A program made the translations under genes and the position numbers. 64,000 nt of DNA from Prosthecobacter sp. (GTDB lineage Bacteria > Verrucomicrobiota > Verrucomicrobiia > Verrucomicrobiales > Verrucomicrobiaceae), in contig NZ_JAGRPF010000033.1 in assembly GCF_020439865.1 (NCBI RefSeq), positions 1-64,000 of the forward strand, read 5' to 3'. Each line of letters begins with the position of its first letter. Positions within the stretch are counted from its first letter, which is position 1. A model generated the notes under the pieces. The model had not been told where the DNA came from and made no database searches. It saw only the letters and a list, made by a program, of their open reading frames with translations. Shown here piece by piece: positions 62,701 through 64,000 of the stretch.

Positions 62701-64000
62701 CTTTGCCACCAGCCGCACCATCAACCTGAACAACACGAACAGCGGCATCGATGTGACGGGCAGCAATGTGTTCACCTTGAACAGCGCCTTCACCTTTGCC
62801 ACGGCCACCAACAACCTGCAGAAGAACGACCGAGGCACGTTGGTCCTCACACAGGCCCAGTCCGGATGGGACGGTGTGTTCACCGTCAAGCAGGGCGTGG
62901 TGCGCATCTCAAACGCCGACGCCCTGGGCACCACCACCGGTAATACAACATTCGGCAACGTGGGGGCAGCACTGGAACTCACGGGCAGCATCACGCTGGC
63001 GGAACCTTTGCTGTTTGCTTCTGGTGATGACGTCATGTCCAACGGGGTCAACGGGGGCGGCGCTCTCCGTTCAGTCAGTGGTGACAACATTCTCACGGGC
63101 GACATCACCCTGAACAACGCCTCCGGGACCAATGACCGCAGCCGCGGGGCTACGATCACGGTGGATTCGGGAGCAACATTGGACATTCAGGGCGTGATCA
63201 CCGGCAACGTCGGCAACGGCCAGAATCGGGACTCGATCCTCGGTCTTGGTGGCGATGGCAATGGCACACTGAGCACCGCTTTGGCCCTCGGCGGCACGCT
63301 CGGCACCAATCGTTACTTCCTCATCAACAAGTTCGGATCCGGCACTTGGACGATTACTGCCGCTAATGCGCATCCGGGCACGCGTGTCGTCATCAAGGAG
63401 GGCATGCTCACACTGAGTGGAAGTGGCTCCTTGGGGACTCCCACGGCGGGCCAGGAAACTACGCCGACCGTTTACCTGAATCCCACCGGTGTGCTGAAAC
63501 TCGACAGCGGCACTGGCACGGCAGTGGACGACCGCCTCAGCGGACGCGCACTGAATGTCTCAGGGGCGGATGTCATCATCATCGGCAACGCTGCAGGCAC
63601 CTCGGAAACTGTGGGGGCGTTCACCCTGCGCGAGGGTCTCTCGATCTTCACCTTGGATGCACATGCCTCCGGCCAGTTGAATTTTGCCACCGGCGCCATC
63701 ACTCGCTCCACGGGAGCTTCCCTCCTCATCCGGGCCGACAATTTTGGCAGCGCAGCCGGGACGGGCGTCGCCACATTCACTGGGAGCAGTTACGCTTTCG
63801 TCGGCCAGCTTGGTGACACTGACACCACGAACAAGGCCATCATTCCATGGGCCCTGGGTGACTCGAATGTGGCAGGCGGCGGCACCGGATTTGTCACCGC
63901 GGACTCCACGGGCGGTGCCGCAAACACAGGCACCAACATCCTGCGCCTGCTCTCCCCCTCGGAGCAGACAACAGACTTCGCGACCGCGAATGCCAACGTG
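53795..64000 (+). CDS. Giant exported PATR-repeat (autotransporter-type) protein, 3' end outside window
   Basis: One frame is open from the ATG at 53795 to the window edge: 3,402 codons without a stop, so the protein exceeds 330 kDa. I checked the frame at several points. The N terminus (first 35 or so residues, MKNPHRTLCLSPLHRIGVF then a hydrophobic core) looks like a long signal peptide; ATGs at 53852 and 53858 are alternatives. The mature protein begins with TFYWDMDASSAGN and a GTWDISTANWWDG segment common in this type. About 16 autotransporter-associated beta-strand repeats follow. Composition is dominated by Thr, Gly, Asn, Ser and Ala, and I noticed no Cys after the signal region. Such proteins form long beta helices at the surface. 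Whether it ends in an autotransporter barrel, a PEP-CTERM or another sorting domain cannot be seen. Confidence 0.9.
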   Translation, partial: MKNPHRTLCLSPLHRIGVFMKMVCFFVAVSQPAPGATFYWDMDASSAGNNANGTNLGGTGTWDISTANWWDGINDVAWPNSFFDTAIFNGTAGTVTLSSAINVGTLRFDTSNYVITSDTLNLGGVGRIEVNGLGGTIGSTGARATIESAIAGTSGLSKEGSGVLVLTNNSNTYTGATVVKNGTLSISNMGQLGASTSTVGVYGVSSLGWAGGTLQLQGGTAAGTGLTFNRNLSLSGRGSNGFGTSFQSIGNNIINGNIVTSSITETRLVATGGTTIINGNLQLGSADIGQIIYGNGNVVINGLITGGTSGQIHLVKTTSGIASTLTLTNSNNTFLGATRADSGTIRISDGGQLGRSTSNNIAPITFNGGTYEIRTDTPNSFSGINISYSSNNGTIFVDRAIGSSSSLINQTVAFNNLRQENNRTFTFTGRNGYGLSIASLTNNANGANNEAWNYTGNGTMTVNGTSIWSEANTAGARTLTFTATGEMVINPNIIASGNSHVVTKSGTGTLTLNGTASTYTGATNISAGTLALGNVGAVATTSQINIGNATTTSGALTYLGGTATLDRNILINSTTASAYINANGTGALTLTGNILTTVNGAKTLFLGGTNTDDNTLASAFGNSTSAHNLQKIGAGTWLLTAANTYTGTTTVSNGTLKVQDTFSGASRNVINDGSALTFNVDTFTNAAGGTFEYLGDGANASAETLGALTATAGAGTIKVTAGAGGTADLTFASLTTPAAGTGINFVTNAGGTVTLTGATDTNGILNAHVFFNGADFASGSAVTAATYTTESAGASLAGGNSTPYLVDTTDIAAQATATINAGIKFVDNRNFTLGASQTLTLQNGAATVSGGILVTGGSTVTISGGTGITSGGAADLVFRTDAAGDTLILNTAITNTTTGGWTKLGAGTLVLGAANAGTAAGQVHINEGTVQLSGSGRLGADSMDVRLRQGATLDLNGVNLGTAASGTAAIDELNGAGTVKNSGVAASLRVGNANASSYFTGSIQDNIALVKNGSGTFRLAGAQTYSGGVTINAGTLTVNTLANFGDASGLGAGITGDNAGSLVFNGGILNYTGEDTVIYQTTGTPSVSIDRLFTLAGDGRINSNGSAGQNALQTRAANNAALIFNNTADIAFSGSGVRLLTLGGDSLGDNEMKIGLRDNGASALSITKADGGLWILSNANNDYSGATTISAGVLRIESSAYSTNTNTVLAGGILESSGTFTRAIGTGANQIQWTGTSNSGFAASVASLVVNLGGGTPITWGSTASFSSTGQLLLNSTTALADVNFANDIDLNAAVRTVNVADNTSTGTDFAILSGTLSGTGSSGLTKTGNGLLYITGNNTYNGNTTVSLGQLAVTSIDGTSGSSNLGNASGSLTLGNTTTATTYLMYYGTGETVARSIIWNSTTGTTTIDSSGSGALVINNFSITGNGSKTLNLRGFNTDANTISSNIGNVGGTTSVTKSDSGTWILSGNNTFTGNLTVNTGWLGLADATSAGSAGTGALVLSNGGIFAAGGTALSISRELQLAANASSLFTGDQSITFTGTVKGNAGSDNQVWNIYNTLSSGATLTFNSFTSVEDTATDTRPLVILGTGATVFDATIANQATVTDPNADGTSLTLSTSNNGSLTLSGASPNTYSRGTTLTQGTLILGKVGALGSGTFNFNGGVLQATVDLSGADKLTNAVTLASAPGVVSGSQNIEFGGVVTNSGGDRALENNLSGAQLTLSGGVNLSNDGTNRTFSVQGSGDTIINSVIVNGSTSTASALRMRGTGTLTLTAANTYDGGTTVTNGVLKLSDNGTLDQNSIITVSGKGTLRLDNSVTNLGDRVSDTQDINIDGGLLDFISDGSSSSESFGRLDINGNGLATIKVSGGGSSTLTFLSVNFANTGSTLDVSGISSLGTTNKVLFTTAPTGTAVANGMLPKVVFGADFAEYDVTNGIQAFSGYNNSNDLVAAVNTDTMNVTSSANISVSRTLNALKLAGGVTVGSSIAGSQLTLSGGAVLVDGGVNVLNVPLLNLGANNGYFQVTTGTTLNIDSTMTGAAYTQLQGGTVNFNTTQFYVSTTNIHGGTLKLNGGLNTIMPLKQSLFVNPGATLDLNGNTQFVGNITTSSDQPDGGGTIMTSTGTGTIVTDNGGSWMGTITGSINLGRVGGSTLTIGTAQSYTGWTFLTASTTTLRDNATILNTSGIDINLATLFLGNNDNLQIQINDRVKDDAAINLRGGTISVTGRAHTDATERMGAVSVLMGANTITSTAGGTGSYNSSTVTFASLTRSAGATVNFTGTSLGQAGNNGFIKFDTPLATVSDLLLGNWAIANTTDYAAYAHGMGVGAVGTPGYTPYATQEINDVIVTPDAGIFASGAVTNIVAQAAGSIQLPSGTTTTGLLRIAGGFTNDIVFTSGTDVLNLELGGILRSNNNNATTIGTLATRGIITSGVSELVIYNNQNTLTIHSVIQGTNSLVKAGGGTLTLSAQNSYSGGTVVNQGTLRLEGDVGFTVIPAGGLTITGSTVTMINNQGQIDSSNIVTLNGSSTLTLVGNNTLDSIVFNHVGGTTAPTVTSGGVLTLTNANAVTVTSNNAIGLPVINGTLDIGASAKIFSVDAPQMNGVVYDNSINPSLSIGAVVTGAGGSITKTGTGLLLLGGQSTFTGGMTVTGGGIVLAASSTSTFANSLFSGPLGLGAVSMAAGTKVAVNDSSRTVANAMSFAGNPIFSNTGSTLDTLTLNGALTFSTLSTPGGLVAEIDTPYLNVVLGGDIQGIGSVTAVGSTGANTISKTGPGNLSGLNLTGLGSSVPINLTNLTNTSFTLLHDGDGTSGFETINLGTVTWESVNGALNLTIGRAGAGLYFPTAAFKTIALTSLNSSGLPSGIVLTNNNGYGLDIPDNIVLAVGNSWSVSTTNTSLQTVGLTLSGEISGSTGLTKAGNGVLKLSNAANSFTGTIDITNGTVEGALDTVFGNPSNIIQIGSNSLTEGLRISGTFATSRTINLNNTNSGIDVTGSNVFTLNSAFTFATATNNLQKNDRGTLVLTQAQSGWDGVFTVKQGVVRISNADALGTTTGNTTFGNVGAALELTGSITLAEPLLFASGDDVMSNGVNGGGALRSVSGDNILTGDITLNNASGTNDRSRGATITVDSGATLDIQGVITGNVGNGQNRDSILGLGGDGNGTLSTALALGGTLGTNRYFLINKFGSGTWTITAANAHPGTRVVIKEGMLTLSGSGSLGTPTAGQETTPTVYLNPTGVLKLDSGTGTAVDDRLSGRALNVSGADVIIIGNAAGTSETVGAFTLREGLSIFTLDAHASGQLNFATGAITRSTGASLLIRADNFGSAAGTGVATFTGSSYAFVGQLGDTDTTNKAIIPWALGDSNVAGGGTGFVTADSTGGAANTGTNILRLLSPSEQTTDFATANANV
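54272..63421 (+). repeat. PATR (autotransporter-associated beta-strand) repeat units
   Basis: Units of about 28 residues follow a pattern of G-x-G-T-L-x-L-x, then N-x-Y-x-G-x-T-x-V, then x-G-T-L-x-L. In-frame unit starts are 54272, about 54745 (weaker), 55310, 55691, 56507, 56831, 57302, 57779, 58175, 58658 (weaker), 59090, 61163, 61673, 62534, 62828 and 63335. Examples are GTGTLTLTAANTYDGGTTV at 59090 and GSGTFRLAGAQTYSGGVTI at 56831. Spacing is irregular (about 300 to 800 bases), and none is found between 59173 and 61163, where the beta-rich sequence is more divergent. Confidence 0.85.

Noticed and set aside
54272..63421. Possible CRISPR or tandem DNA repeat array.
   Set aside because: The repetition is at protein level, in frame and with irregular spacing; the DNA copies are divergent and there are no uniform spacers.

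Overview
The window looks like chromosomal DNA of a member of the Verrucomicrobiota, probably near Prosthecobacter/Verrucomicrobium. This is an inference from gene content: secreted DUF1080/LamG-like proteins, PQQ-type propellers that start with a W-x-Q-F-R-G-P-N motif, an SHD1/DUF1570 protein, a DUF5069 protein, a CehA/McBA-like metallohydrolase, paired sulfatases and a giant autotransporter-repeat (PATR) protein. Most of the DNA is GC-rich and densely coded. There is no rRNA, tRNA, CRISPR array or insertion sequence that I can support.

Layout. 1-2.5 kb: start of an exported protein (minus strand), recQ, and a small unknown gene. 2.5-8.1 kb: a GH5-like secreted glycosidase facing a tight four-gene run (SGNH esterase, creatininase-type amidohydrolase, MFS transporter, sialidase-like protein) that reads as a catabolic unit. 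8.1-12.9 kb: an unknown protein, a hybrid histidine kinase with receivers at both ends, an HExxH putative protease with an SHD1 domain, and an exported ComEA-like helix-hairpin-helix protein with a lysine-rich tail. 13.0-19.3 kb: nuoIJKLMN, the ferredoxin-like and membrane arm of respiratory complex I, without nuoA-H. A perfect TGTGA-N6-TCACA palindrome lies just upstream.

19.4-33.9 kb: exported C39-like peptidase, DUF5069 protein, LamG-like protein, alpha/beta hydrolase, phosphofructokinase, EamA transporter, CehA/McBA-like hydrolase, thioredoxin-like protein, PBP1C, prephenate dehydratase with an altered active-site motif, another alpha/beta hydrolase, and a DUF1080 protein followed by a clear terminator. 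33.9-42.9 kb: an FHA-LuxR regulator, two membrane proteins, two PQQ propellers around an unknown exported protein, an ABC-F ATPase and a hydroxypyruvate-isomerase-like protein. 43-49.2 kb: exported propeller protein, hisF, transaldolase, lactonase, a 46-residue lipoprotein, a DSD1-type PLP enzyme and an EVE protein. 49.2-53.0 kb: an exported unknown protein and two sulfatases.

53.0-64.0 kb: about 770 bases of AT-richer non-coding DNA with nested inverted repeats, then one reading frame that stays open to the window edge (at least 3,402 codons). It encodes a giant secreted beta-helix protein with about 16 PATR repeats. This is the most striking feature here. Overall the genes describe an aerobic heterotroph that degrades sulfated or otherwise decorated polysaccharides outside or in the periplasm, feeds sugars to glycolysis and the pentose phosphate route, and respires through complex I.
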